The translations under genes were made by a program, and so were the position numbers. This document shows positions 15,740-25,700 of a stretch of DNA of 43,445 bases, in pieces. Positions within the stretch are counted from its first letter, which is position 1. Every line of letters starts with the position of its first letter. The notes below the pieces were generated by a model that did no database searches, was not told the origin of the DNA, and saw only the letters and a program-made list of their open reading frames with translations. This stretch comes from an uncultured Alistipes sp. (lineage in GTDB: Bacteria; Bacteroidota; Bacteroidia; Bacteroidales; Rikenellaceae), in assembly GCA_900550925.1 (NCBI GenBank), contig URTU01000009.1, positions 1 to 43,445 on the forward strand. Direction: 5' to 3'.

Positions 15740-16244
15740 CCGATATGGGTCCGGCGGCGGGTGCACTCCTTCAGGGGCCAATGTCAGGGATGCCGTTGTC
15801 ATGTGAGGGGGGGGGATTAGAAGTGTCGATGTCAGTCCACGACCGGATGCCGATGTAGGACTCGGCGCTGAAAATGACACCGCCCCGTAAGATTGCCCGA
15901 TCCCGCAGTCCGAACTCTTAACACAAAAATATCGGACGGAAAACGCAAAATGTTTTCCGTCCGATATTTTTTCAATACGGCCCCGGCATTAAACGGTCCG
16001 CACACTGCACAGCCTCCGGGCTACATTTTTTACCGGCCACGATTGCCGGCTGCTGGCTATCTGTAGGCTGCCTTTATTTAATCCGGAATATTCAACACGT
16101 CCGATTCTCGCTCCTCTGCCCGCCGAGGAGGAATGGCCTCCAAACAACGGATCTGCACCCGTATGGCAGCCGCAGGCATCAAAGTGATCATGGCCAACGT
16201 TGCATCCGACACGCATTGTGGACAGACGGGCTTGCCGGACCTCT
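15740..16244. other. Gene-free region with a G9 run and a terminator
   Basis: Between the GH9 fusion and the convergent MORN gene. It holds nine consecutive G at 15807-15815 and a terminator at 15925-15971. Short frames exist on both strands, but none has a recognisable product, promoter or start context. Confidence 0.6.
15925..15971. terminator. Bidirectional terminator
   Basis: AAAAATATCGGACGGAAAA (15925-15943) pairs perfectly with its reverse complement at 15953-15971 around a 9-nt loop, giving A-rich and T-rich flanks on both sides. It ends the namZ-GH9 operon and can also stop transcripts from the right. Confidence 0.85.
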
Positions 16245-16862
16245 CTATTCGAGCTGCTGCAGCAACTCGCCATTCTCGAACACCCCATAGAGATAATAGG
16301 CCCCGCAATCGACATACAGAACCCCTACTCCGGTAATCTCTCCATCACGGAAATCACCTTCGTAACGGTCGCCGTTGGCCCAGATATAGACACCCTTGCC
16401 ATGTTTCTTCCCATGTTCGAAGGTCCCGACATAACGGTCACCGTTCGCCATGCACAACGTCCCGTAGCCGCACATCTCATCATCCTGCCACTCACCGACA
16501 TATCGATCGCCGTTATCCCATATATATACGCCGTCACCCTGACGCTTGCCTTTCGACCAGTTGCCTATATAGCGGCAACCGTCCGCCTCCAACATAACGC
16601 CCTGACCCTGCTGATAGCCGTGCCGCCAACGACAGATACACGTATCTCCCGCTGCGGTCGTATAAACACCCGATCCGTGAGGTCGACCGTTGCGCAGCAT
16701 GCCGGTATATGTATCGCCATCCTTGAAATGAACCGTCCCTTCGCCGTGGGCACGTCCGTTGCGCAGACGTCCGCCATCATACGAAGCTACCGGTTTGGGA
16801 TTTGTGGCAAAGGCTGCCGCCGTCGCAAAAAGCATTGTCAACAGTATGATTGAACGTTTCAT
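16245..16862 (-). CDS. Secreted MORN-repeat protein
   Basis: A 205-residue protein with an N-terminal signal peptide (MKRSIILLTMLFATAAAFA) followed by about seven MORN repeats covering the whole mature chain. Typical units are YTGMLRNGRPHGSGVYTTAAGD, YIGNWSKGKRQGDGVYIWDNGD and YVGTFEHGKKHGKGVYIWANGD, 23 residues each. MORN repeats form an elongated beta-sheet and in different proteins bind lipids or other proteins; the role of exported bacterial examples is unknown. No catalytic domain is attached. It appears to be a single gene, followed on the same strand by nothing close. No consensus promoter is seen upstream. Confidence 0.85.
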   Translation of the reverse strand: MKRSIILLTMLFATAAAFATNPKPVASYDGGRLRNGRAHGEGTVHFKDGDTYTGMLRNGRPHGSGVYTTAAGDTCICRWRHGYQQGQGVMLEADGCRYIGNWSKGKRQGDGVYIWDNGDRYVGEWQDDEMCGYGTLCMANGDRYVGTFEHGKKHGKGVYIWANGDRYEGDFRDGEITGVGVLYVDCGAYYLYGVFENGELLQQLE

Positions 16863-16933
16863 GTCATTATCAGTTTAATTATCCTATGCGATCCGAGTCA
16901 CTCCGTCCAGATCAACTTCAATGCCAAACGGGA

Positions 16934-17734
16934 TCAGCGGGCGAATTCGAGCAGCAGGGCCGCACTCGCTTCGGGCTCCTCGATGAAACCCATGTGTCCC
17001 GAATGTTCGAGCCACGCCACACGGGCCTGAGGATGGCGTGCCGCAACCGCCTCGGCCTCCTCGACCGGTATGTCCGCATCGTGACGCCCGAAAATGAAGA
17101 GCTGTGGCGCCGCCAGCGAATGCAGCATCTCATTGCTGTCGGCCCGCTCGCACATCCCGTACAGCAGCGCTGTGATTCCTGCATCCTCGGTCAAGCGGAC
17201 CAGCTCGGAGTGGTTCTCGATCTCGTCGGCCAGCCGCTGCCGGTTCTCGGGCGCAAACCGTGCTTCGGGCAATATCCCGGCAAGCAGTTCCTTGCGGCCC
17301 GAGCGTACGATTTCGATCTCGCGGAGACGGTCCTTGCGTTTGCGGTCGTCATCGGCATCCGGCGTCGCGTGGAACAGCACAAGCCCCGAAACCATCTCCG
17401 GCCACAACCGTGCGAAAGCCAATGCCACGTACCCGCCCATGGAGTGTCCGACAAGCGTACAATGTCCGATACCGAGTGCCTGCAGAGCATCGTGCACCGT
17501 CTGGGCGAGGAACTCCATCGTATGTACTTCGCCCTTGATTTCTGATATGCCGTGGCCCGGCAGATCAATCGTCACCACACGCACCGACGGTGTCAGCAGC
17601 CGTGCGAACTCTTCCCATACGATCATCGATTCGAGATAACCGTGCAGCAGAACAACTACCCGTTCGCCGCTTCCGGAATCGGATATGTGAACAGCCGTCG
17701 GACCGGCCATTATGAACTTCTCATCGAATGACAT
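16934..17734 (-). CDS. Alpha/beta hydrolase
   Basis: A 266-residue cytoplasmic alpha/beta-hydrolase with no signal peptide. It has the oxyanion-hole segment VVVLLHGYLES (27-37), IDLPGHGIS, the nucleophile elbow GHSMG with Ser98, an acidic residue in GRHDADIP and the catalytic histidine in LEHSGHMGFIEEP near the C-terminus. This is the full catalytic triad of an esterase or related C-C/C-O hydrolase of the BioH/RutD type. The substrate cannot be told. Neighbours, a MORN-repeat protein downstream on the same strand and a small acidic protein upstream, give no hint. Start at 17734 gives MSFDEKFIMAG; an internal ATG at residue 9 is also possible. Confidence 0.87.
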   Translation of the reverse strand: MSFDEKFIMAGPTAVHISDSGSGERVVVLLHGYLESMIVWEEFARLLTPSVRVVTIDLPGHGISEIKGEVHTMEFLAQTVHDALQALGIGHCTLVGHSMGGYVALAFARLWPEMVSGLVLFHATPDADDDRKRKDRLREIEIVRSGRKELLAGILPEARFAPENRQRLADEIENHSELVRLTEDAGITALLYGMCERADSNEMLHSLAAPQLFIFGRHDADIPVEEAEAVAARHPQARVAWLEHSGHMGFIEEPEASAALLLEFAR

Positions 17735-17854
17735 AGCGATTGTTTAGGTACAGAATACAAAAAAAGTCTTACTCACCACCGTATGGACGGTCGTAAAAAC
17801 CAACGCCGATATATGTCACATCTGATTTATGCGATGTGACGATGAGTCCGGAGG

Positions 17855-18058
17855 CTACTCCTCCTCGCCATCATCGTAATAGTCGAATGCCGATTCGCGT
17901 TTACGGTACGAAGGCTCTTCCTCCTCATAGTCGTCATCATCCCTGCGGTTGTACAGATTGTGACGTTCCTTGCCGCTCTTGCGTATCGGATCGAGCTTGG
18001 GACTCTTCCTGCGTTCTTCGGCAGAATCAAATCCCTTGAAGACTTTGTTCGATTTCAT
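17855..18058 (-). CDS. Small highly charged protein of unknown function
   Basis: A 67-residue ORF with a basic first half (KVFKGFDSAEERRKSPKLDP, RKSGKERHNLYNRR) and a very acidic second half (DDDDYEEEEPSYRKRES, ending DDGEEE). No membrane segment, no cysteine, predicted disordered. I do not recognise a family, though short proteins of this composition are common in Bacteroidales. It lies alone between the alpha/beta hydrolase and dapF. Overlapping frames in the same stretch show no better features. Considered real mainly because of its non-random, protein-like charge pattern and a plausible ATG. Confidence 0.5.
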   Translation of the reverse strand: MKSNKVFKGFDSAEERRKSPKLDPIRKSGKERHNLYNRRDDDDYEEEEPSYRKRESAFDYYDDGEEE

Positions 18059-18160
18059 CGCCTGATATTTTCATATAACTGCGTCGAGACAACACTTTAA
18101 TCGTATTGTCACGTTGCAATGATAAGAATTTTTTGCGAAAGTGATACCGCAATCTTCAAT

Positions 18161-19081
18161 TTAACGATGAAAATTTTCTGTTTCGACCTCCGCCACGCAG
18201 ATCCTGCGCGCCGGACCTCCCAGCCGTATGTGCGAATAACCGCCATCCGGCCGAGGTGAAAACCTCACCCGAAGCGCCCCGCCAAGGGTTCGGACCGTAA
18301 AATCCAGATCCTCGGCCGCATGATTCTCCGACTCATATTTGGGCGATACTCCGCTTACCCGAAAGCTGTCCGGAGAGTCTGTCCGGACCGAATTATCCGG
18401 CGACTCCACCGCCGACAGTCGCCGCCGTCTGCTGGATTCGTACATGGCAATGGCCGATGCTACGGCTCCCGTACCGCAGGCGAAGGTCTCGCCTTCGACA
18501 CCGCGTTCGTAGGTGCGTATCGAGAGTGTACCGTCATCCGAAACAGATGCGAAATCGACATTCGCACCGCCCTGCTCCGGCCGGAACGTGCTGCGCAGAC
18601 GACGTCCCTCATCCATCAGCCCCTCGCGGTCGAGACCGGCAGTCGGAACCACCAGATGCGGCACACCCGTATCGAGGAACCACCCTTCGCCGACACGTTC
18701 AACACGACCGACGTCCCGCAGCGTCAGCATCACATCGGCCGTATCTGCATCATGCATTGCGACTTCGGCCTCATGTACCCCGTCGTCGGCTCTGAAACTC
18801 ATCCGTTCGGCCGCCGCCCCGACATGGCACGCAAACAGCGCAAAACACCGGCTGCCATTACCGCACATTGCCGCCCGAGAGCCGTCGGAGTTGAAGAAGC
18901 GCATCCGGCAATCGGCCGTATCATCCGCCTCCAACGCCATCATCCCGTCGGCCCCGATGCCGCGCCTACGGTCGCACAGAGCCGCAACAAATGCCGGTGT
19001 CAATTCCAGGCCCACAGCCCGCAGGTCTACCAGCAGGAAATCATTCCCCGCACCTTCGTATTTCGATACTTCGAGTCTCAT
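18161..19081 (-). CDS. dapF: Diaminopimelate epimerase
   Basis: Interconverts LL- and meso-diaminopimelate, supplying lysine synthesis and the peptidoglycan cross-link residue. Both catalytic cysteines are in place: Cys73 in AAMCGNGSRC and Cys202 in ETFACGTGAVAS, along with KYEGAGNDFLLVD at the N-terminus. At 306 residues it is longer than the usual 260-285: an extra hydrophilic segment (about 218-258, RRRRLSAVES to SENHAAEDL) interrupts the C-terminal half before the final strands TVRTLGGALRVRF. The insertion lies outside both active-site motifs. The gene stands alone, divergent from the nitroreductase gene. A -7-like box on the minus strand at 19166-19173 lacks a good -33 partner. Confidence 0.92.
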   Translation of the reverse strand: MRLEVSKYEGAGNDFLLVDLRAVGLELTPAFVAALCDRRRGIGADGMMALEADDTADCRMRFFNSDGSRAAMCGNGSRCFALFACHVGAAAERMSFRADDGVHEAEVAMHDADTADVMLTLRDVGRVERVGEGWFLDTGVPHLVVPTAGLDREGLMDEGRRLRSTFRPEQGGANVDFASVSDDGTLSIRTYERGVEGETFACGTGAVASAIAMYESSRRRRLSAVESPDNSVRTDSPDSFRVSGVSPKYESENHAAEDLDFTVRTLGGALRVRFSPRPDGGYSHIRLGGPARRICVAEVETENFHR

Positions 19082-19259
19082 GTCTCAAAAAAACTTTTCT
19101 TGTCCGGCGTCCGCCCGTCGCTGCACAGCCACTATCCACACGGCTACTCCGGGCATCATCCGCAACAAAATTACGGATTTATGCCTACAATTGAAATCCT
19201 TTCTGAAAAATTGTCGCACCATCGCGCCCGACCAACGTCGAACTTATCCAAAGTTTTTG

Positions 19260-19267
19260 TATTTTTG
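19260..19267 (+). promoter_or_regulatory. -7 box upstream of the nitroreductase gene
   Basis: TATTTTTG with no clear upstream element. If used, transcription would start around 19274, too close to the ATG at 19281 but well placed for the ATG at 19305. Confidence 0.45.
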
Positions 19268-19304
19268 TTGAATATAACCAATGCCGAAACAACAACTGCA
19301 AACA

Positions 19305-20051
19305 ATGATAAAAGAGATCGCCCATCACCGTTCAATACGCAAATTCCGGCCCACCGAAATACCAGCCGAAACCGTACATGACATACTGCAGGCCGCTACA
19401 CGCGCCTCGACCGTAGGCAACATGCAGCTTTACAGCATCGTAGTCACAACCGACAAACAGCTGCGCGAACAGCTGGCCCCGTGCCACTTCAACCAGCCGA
19501 TGGTCACCGAGGCCCCGATGCTGCTCACCTTCTGCGCCGACATCAACCGCTTCAGCCACTGGTGCCGCGTGCGCGGCGCAGAACCGCGTTACGACAACTT
19601 TGTGTGGTACGTCAATGCCGTCATCGACGCAATGCTCGCCGCCGAAAATGCCGCCCTGCAGGCCGAAGCCCACGGATTGGGAATCTGCGTGCTCGGAACA
19701 ACTCTCTACACCGCCAAACAGATCATCGAGATCCTCGAACTGCCCCGCGGCGTCATCCCCGTAACCACAATGGTCATGGGATATCCCGACGAACAGCCGC
19801 CTCTCACCGACCGCCTGCCGCTCGAAGCCGTAGTCCACTACCAGAAATACACCGACCCAACATCGGCAGAAATCGAAGAGCTCTGGGCCGAACGCGAAGC
19901 ATCCCCGCAGACCGCCCGGCTGATCGAAGAGAACGGCCTGCCCAATCTGGCACGAATTTTTACGGACCGTCGCTATACGGCAGCGGACAACATAGCTTTC
20001 TCGAAAAGCTACTTTGAGACGCTCGTAGAACAGGGTTTCTTCAATCAGTAA
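19305..20051 (+). CDS. Nitroreductase-family FMN oxidoreductase
   Basis: A 248-residue flavoprotein of the NfsA/FRP type of the nitroreductase family, reducing quinones, nitro compounds or flavins with NAD(P)H in the cytoplasm. The start HHRSIRKFRPTEIP and ATRASTVGNMQLYSIV are the FMN-binding segments; HGLGICVLGTTLYTAKQI, with LELPRGVIPVTTMVMGYPDE, is the central conserved block. The frame has an earlier ATG at 19281, but the -7 box at 19260-19267 and the usual family start (M-x-x-I-x-x-HRSIRKF) favour 19305. tamL follows after 21 bp on the same strand, so the two are probably co-transcribed although functionally unrelated. Confidence 0.87.
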   Translation: MIKEIAHHRSIRKFRPTEIPAETVHDILQAATRASTVGNMQLYSIVVTTDKQLREQLAPCHFNQPMVTEAPMLLTFCADINRFSHWCRVRGAEPRYDNFVWYVNAVIDAMLAAENAALQAEAHGLGICVLGTTLYTAKQIIEILELPRGVIPVTTMVMGYPDEQPPLTDRLPLEAVVHYQKYTDPTSAEIEELWAEREASPQTARLIEENGLPNLARIFTDRRYTAADNIAFSKSYFETLVEQGFFNQ

Positions 20052-20072
20052 GCAAACTAACGGCGCCCGATC

Positions 20073-22457
20073 ATGAAGATTACAGGCAGAGTAATATTCC
20101 TGACGCTTGCGGTCGTGATCCTCACGGGCTGCGGCGTGACGCGCCATATACCCTCGGGAAGCTACCTGCTGAAAAAAAACGTCATCGAAACCGACAAGGA
20201 GGTTCCGAAAGAGGAGCGTATCTCGGCTGACGACATCGACCGTTACATCCGCCAGCAGCCCAACAAACGGCTTCTGGGGACCAACTTCTACCTGTGGATC
20301 TACTCGTCGGCCAACCCCGAAAAGGAGAACTGGTGGAACAACCTCAAACGACGAATCGGCGAAGCACCCGTACTGCTCGACACAACAATGACCCAACGGT
20401 CGGTGTCGAACATCAAGATATACATGGATTCGCGCGGTTATTTCAACTCGTCGGCAACATACCGGATCGATACCTCGTCACGCCGCCGGGCCGTCGTCAC
20501 ATACACCACAAAACAGGGGCAACCGTACCGGATAGCCGACATCCGGTACCGATTCCGCGACAAGTTCCTCGAACCCATAATCCTGCAGGATACCGCCGCC
20601 TCCCTGCTGCACGTGGGGAATGTCCTCGACTTCACGGTGCTCGACAACGAGCGGTCTCGCATCAGCACCCGCCTGCGCGACAACGGCTACTTCAACTTCA
20701 CCATAAACAATATCCTGTATGAGGTCGACACCACGATCGGAAACCACCTGGCAAACGTCACCGTCGACATCCGCCAGAACCTGACCGGATACAACGACCA
20801 GGGCGAACCCATCATGGACAACAATACGGTCTACCGCCTGCGGAGAATCAATATATTTCCGGACTTCGACCCTTCGATAGCGCGCAATGACACAAATCTG
20901 CTCCAGCGGCTCGATACGCTCGAATACCGCGGACTAAACCTCATATACTACGACAAACTGAAGGTCCGCCCGAAAGTTCTGCGACAGAGTATCGACCTGT
21001 ATCCCAACTACCTGTTCGACGCCTCAAGGATCCAACGCACATACAACGGCCTGATGCGGCTCGGATACTACCGCAGTGCCAACGTACAGTTCGAAGAGGA
21101 CAACAGCGAGGATCTGAATACAACGGTAACGTTCATCGGCCCGATGACCGACGGCCATGAAAACGATACGTCGGTATATACCAAGGAGGGGTATCTCAAC
21201 TGCAACATATTCTGTACGCCGGCCCTGCGCCAAAGCTACAAGATCGAAATCGAGGGTAGTACGACGTCAAACTTCTACGGTCTGCGTGGAATTGTCGGCT
21301 ACCAGAACCGGAATCTGTTCCGGGGCATGGAACAGTTCGATGCCTCGTTCACGCTCGGATACGAGTTCATGAAGGGCGCCGAGGTAAAACGCAAACGCGC
21401 TTTCGAAATCGGAGGATCATTGGCACTCTCGTTCCCGCGCTTCGTATCGCCGATCCACATCCGCCGGTCCGACAAGATCGTCAACCCCCGCACAAAGGTC
21501 GAACTCTCGATCAATGCCCAGGATCGCCCATATTACAAACGTACGCTCTCCAGCGCAAACTGGAGCTACTCGTGGAGCAACGGTAAATACAGCAGTTATG
21601 CCCTGCGCCCGATCGACCTCACGCTCATCAAGGTGGGATATATCGACCAGGCATTCCTCGACCGGCTGCAGAACCCATATCTGCGAAACAGTTACGAACA
21701 GCAGCTCATTGCCGGAATCTCGGGATCATACGCCTTCAACAACCAGATCAGGAACCTGCAGGGAAATGCTACAAATATCCGTTTCAACTGGGAGACGGCC
21801 GGTAACCTTGTCGGAGCGTTGTCGCACCTGTTCTCGAACCCGCCCGAAAATGAATCGCATTACAATGTCTTCGGAATCCGTTATTCGCAATATTTCCGCA
21901 CAGACCTCTCATTCAGCCGGAAAGAGGTCATCGGCGGCAAAACAGCCATCGCATACCGCATCTACGGCGGCATTGGCCTCGCATACGGAAACTCGACCGA
22001 AATGCCTATCGACCGAATGTTCTACGCCGGCGGCAGCAACTCGATGCGAGGTTGGGTGGCCCGGACACTCGGCCCCGGCTGTTCCGAAATAACCGAAGAC
22101 CAGCTCCGATATCCGAGCCAGGTGGGAAACATGAAACTTGAAGCCAATCTCGAACTGAGGTTCCCGATCTGGGGGATGTTCAACGGTGCCTTATTCTTCG
22201 ATGCCGGAAACGTCTGGATGGTAAAGCAGAAAAACCGCGAATATGTCGAAGGTTCGGTCTTCAGCATCAAGGATTTCTACAAAACCATCGGATTCAATAC
22301 CGGTATCGGCATCCGCATCGACATTTCGTTCGCCGTGCTGCGGTTCGACTGGGGCATCCGGCTCTACGACCCGAACCAACCGGTCCGCCAGCGATGGATA
22401 CACAATTTCCGCTTCAAGAACACCGCTTTCAACTTCGGTGTCGGATACCCGTTCTGA
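20073..22457 (+). CDS. tamL: TamL-like Omp85 outer-membrane lipoprotein
   Basis: A 794-residue Omp85-superfamily protein. It begins with a lipoprotein signal (MKITGRVIFLTLAVVILTGC, acylated Cys20), then GVTRHIPSGSYLLKKN, characteristic of the Bacteroidetes lipoprotein variant of TamA. POTRA-like domains cover about 35-400, with the RGYFNSSATYRID and LRDNGYFNFTIN motifs, followed by a 16-strand beta-barrel. The barrel holds the MFYAGGSNSMRGW motif, whose RGW is the conserved lid-loop signature of the superfamily, and ends in an aromatic residue (GVGYPF). TamL works with TamB in lipid transport or membrane-protein assembly; no tamB lies in the window. Normal length, no sign of damage. Confidence 0.9.
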   Translation: MKITGRVIFLTLAVVILTGCGVTRHIPSGSYLLKKNVIETDKEVPKEERISADDIDRYIRQQPNKRLLGTNFYLWIYSSANPEKENWWNNLKRRIGEAPVLLDTTMTQRSVSNIKIYMDSRGYFNSSATYRIDTSSRRRAVVTYTTKQGQPYRIADIRYRFRDKFLEPIILQDTAASLLHVGNVLDFTVLDNERSRISTRLRDNGYFNFTINNILYEVDTTIGNHLANVTVDIRQNLTGYNDQGEPIMDNNTVYRLRRINIFPDFDPSIARNDTNLLQRLDTLEYRGLNLIYYDKLKVRPKVLRQSIDLYPNYLFDASRIQRTYNGLMRLGYYRSANVQFEEDNSEDLNTTVTFIGPMTDGHENDTSVYTKEGYLNCNIFCTPALRQSYKIEIEGSTTSNFYGLRGIVGYQNRNLFRGMEQFDASFTLGYEFMKGAEVKRKRAFEIGGSLALSFPRFVSPIHIRRSDKIVNPRTKVELSINAQDRPYYKRTLSSANWSYSWSNGKYSSYALRPIDLTLIKVGYIDQAFLDRLQNPYLRNSYEQQLIAGISGSYAFNNQIRNLQGNATNIRFNWETAGNLVGALSHLFSNPPENESHYNVFGIRYSQYFRTDLSFSRKEVIGGKTAIAYRIYGGIGLAYGNSTEMPIDRMFYAGGSNSMRGWVARTLGPGCSEITEDQLRYPSQVGNMKLEANLELRFPIWGMFNGALFFDAGNVWMVKQKNREYVEGSVFSIKDFYKTIGFNTGIGIRIDISFAVLRFDWGIRLYDPNQPVRQRWIHNFRFKNTAFNFGVGYPF

Positions 22458-22516
22458 CACCAGCATTCCAGGCAATCAGCCTCACAACGGCAGGCCGATA
22501 CCTGTCCCTTCAATAT

Positions 22517-22532
22517 CGACTGCCGGCAGTCG
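22517..22532. repeat. 16-bp palindrome downstream of tamL
   Basis: CGACTGCCGGCAGTCG is self-complementary. It lies in the 260-bp non-coding stretch between convergent tamL and carB, which otherwise holds only the terminator near 22640-22680. Confidence 0.4.
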
Positions 22533-22637
22533 TATTCCTCATGCACAGACAACCTGCCAGATTCGCCCTCCAATATCAGGAACTTCAGCCCTGTCAGCAC
22601 AATACACAACCGCCTGCCATATCCACCTGACCATAAA

Positions 22638-22680
22638 AAGCCACACTCGCCAAAACCTGTCGTTTTGGCGAGTGTGGCTT
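22638..22680. terminator. Terminator between tamL and carB
   Basis: An 18-bp perfect stem: AAGCCACACTCGCCAAAA (22638-22655) with its reverse complement at 22663-22680 around a 7-nt loop. On the minus strand it is followed by a U run (TTTTTATGG), so it mainly serves carB, but can also stop tamL transcription. Confidence 0.85.
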
Positions 22681-22717
22681 AAATCGGCGGTCGGCCCCGC
22701 AACGGATCAATGACGGA

Positions 22718-25700
22718 TCAATACTCGTTCCAACTCTTGATCTTGATGTCGCCACGCTTCAACCGGCAGAAGGCATGTATGAAGGCCGATGCCAACCGTG
22801 CATTGGTTATCAACGGAATGTTGAAATCCACGGCCAGACGGCGGATGATGTAGTCGTTGTTCAGTTCGCTTTCGCTCAGGTTCTTGGCAATATTTATCAC
22901 CAGGTCGATACGCTTATCCTTGATGTAGTCCTGAGTATTTGGTTTCTGCGGCGAGTCGGGCCAGTTGAGAGCCTGGCACGCTATGCCGTTCGAAACCAGG
23001 TAATCGGCCGTTCCGGGCGTACCATAGAGTTCGAACCCGTGTGCCGCAAGCTCCTGCACCGCCCCAAGCATGTCGCTCTTCGAACGGGCATCACCCGTCG
23101 ACAAGAGTATGCTACGCTTCGGTACCGTATAGCCAACCGAAAGCATCGACTTCAGGATCGCCTCATGGAAATCGTCGCCGATACATGCAACCTCGCCCGT
23201 CGACGCCATCTCGACGCCCAGCACGGGGTCGGCCTTCTGCAGACGCGAGAACGAGAACTGAGGAGCCTTGATCCCGACGTAATCCAGATCGAAGGCCGAT
23301 TTGTGAGGTATCTCGACCGGCAGCCCCAACATAACCTTCGTCGCTATATCGATAAAGTTAACCTTCAGCACCTTCGACACGAACGGGAAGCTGCGCGAAG
23401 CACGGAGGTTGCACTCGATAACCTTGATTTCGTTGTTCTTGGCCATCACCTGCATGTTGAACGGGCCCGAGATATGCAAACCCTGCGCAACCTGACGTGC
23501 GATCTTCTTGATGCGGCGCATCGTCTCGACATACATCTTCTGCGGCGGGAAGACCATAGTGGCATCGCCCGAGTGTACTCCGGCATATTCGACATGTTCC
23601 GAAATGGCATAGATCAGCATCTCGCCGTCGCGTGCAACGGCATCGATCTCGATCTCCTTGGCGCGTTCGATGAATTCGGTCACCACAACCGGATGCTGCT
23701 TCGAGACGCTTGTAGCCAGGGTCAGGAAGTGTTCCAGCTCGCCGCGGTTCGAGACCACATTCATGGCTGCACCGCTCAACACATACGACGGACGTATCAG
23801 CAGCGGGAACCCTACCTCATCGGCAAACTCATATATATCCTCCATCGAGGTCAACTCGCGCCAACGCGGCTGGTCGATACCCAGCTCGTCGCACATCGAC
23901 GAGAACTTGTGACGGTCCTCGGCACGGTCGATATCCTCGGCCGAGGTGCCCAGTATCGGAACATGTACGCCATGAAGACGCATGGCAAGGTTGTTCGGGA
24001 TCTGACCGCCCGTCGATACGACAACGCCCCGAGGCTCCTCGAGATCCGTAATATCCAGTACCCGCTCGAAGGTCAGCTCATCGAAATACAAGCGGTCGCA
24101 CATGTCGTAATCGGTCGAAACCGTTTCGGGATTATAGTTGATCATAATTGCCCGCAGACCGTTTGCACGGATCGTATTCACGGCATTCACCGAGCACCAG
24201 TCGAACTCGACCGAACTGCCGATGCGGTATGCTCCCGACCCGAGTACCACAACCGACTGGCCGTCATGATGGAAGTCTATGTCGTGGGCCGAGCCGCTGT
24301 ATGTCAAATAGAGGTAATTTGTCTGTGCAGGATATTCGGCCGCCAGCGTATCGATCTGTTTCACGAAGGGGGTAATGCCACGCTTCTTACGCTCCTCGCG
24401 AACCGCCAGAACCGCATCTTCCATATCGGCCGCCGCAGGACTCAGAACCGTCCGCGCAATCTGGAAATCCGAAAATCCGCGCACCTTGGCCTCGCGCAGC
24501 AACTCGTCGGGCAACTCCTCCAGCGAATGGAAGTTCTCCATGCGATGCTCGATATCGATGATATTCCGCAACTTGCACAGGAACCACTTGTCGATCTTAG
24601 TCAACTCGTGAATCCGGTCGACCGTATATCCGTGCTTCAATGCATTGGCAATGAAGAATATTCGTTTGTCGGTAGGATGGCTCAACGCCGTATCCAGATC
24701 GTCGGTCATCAACTCCTTGTTGGCCACGAAACCGTGCATTCCCTGCCCGATCATGCGCAGGCCCTTCTGGATCACCTCCTCGAAGTTGCGGCCGATGGCC
24801 ATCACCTCGCCGACGGATTTCATGCTGCTGCCCAACTCGCGCGAAACACCCTTGAACTTGCCGAGGTCCCAGCGCGGGATCTTGCAGACAATATAGTCCA
24901 GCGCCGGTTCGAAACATGCCGTCGTCGATTTTGTAACGGAGTTCTTCAACTGGTGCAGACCGTAGCCCAACCCCAGTTTGGCGGCGACGAATGCCAGCGG
25001 ATAGCCCGTAGCCTTCGATGCCAGTGCCGACGAGCGGCTCAGACGTGCATTGACCTCGATTACGCGGTAATCCTCCGAGTCGGGATCCAGCGCATACTGG
25101 ACATTGCACTCGCCCACGATGCCGATATGGCGGATAATCTTGATGGCCAGAGCCCTCAATTTATGATATTCGGAATTCGAAAGCGTCTGCGACGGCGCAA
25201 CCACGATACTCTCGCCGGTATGGATGCCCAGCGGGTCGAAGTTCTCCATGTTGCAGACCGTGATACAGTTGTCGAAGCGGTCGCGGACGACTTCGTACTC
25301 GACCTCCTTCCACCCCTTCAGCGACTTCTCGACCAGAATCTGCGGCGAATATGTGAAAGCCTTGCTGGCCAGCGCATCCAGCTCCTGCTCGTTGTTGCAG
25401 AAACCCGAGCCCAATCCTCCGAGCGTATAGGCCGCACGGATGATGATCGGATATCCCAACTCCTCGGCCACACGCTTCGCATCCTCGACCGTCGTGACGG
25501 CATGGCTGCGGATGGTCTTGACATCTATTTCGGCAAGTTTCTCGACGAATTTCTCACGGTCCTCGGTGTCGATGATCGCCTGAACGGGAGTGCCCAGCAC
25601 CCTCACGCCGTAACGTTCCAGAACACCGCTCTCATAGAGCTTCACACCGCAGTTCAGGGCCGTCTGGCCTCCGAAGGCCAGCATGATGCCGTCGGGACGT

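Noticed and set aside
13763..15880. A 705-codon frame opposite the GH9-deacetylase gene
   Set aside because: Same codon-bias shadow; composition is Val/Gly/Arg/Leu-rich without motifs, and the plus strand carries a clear enzyme.
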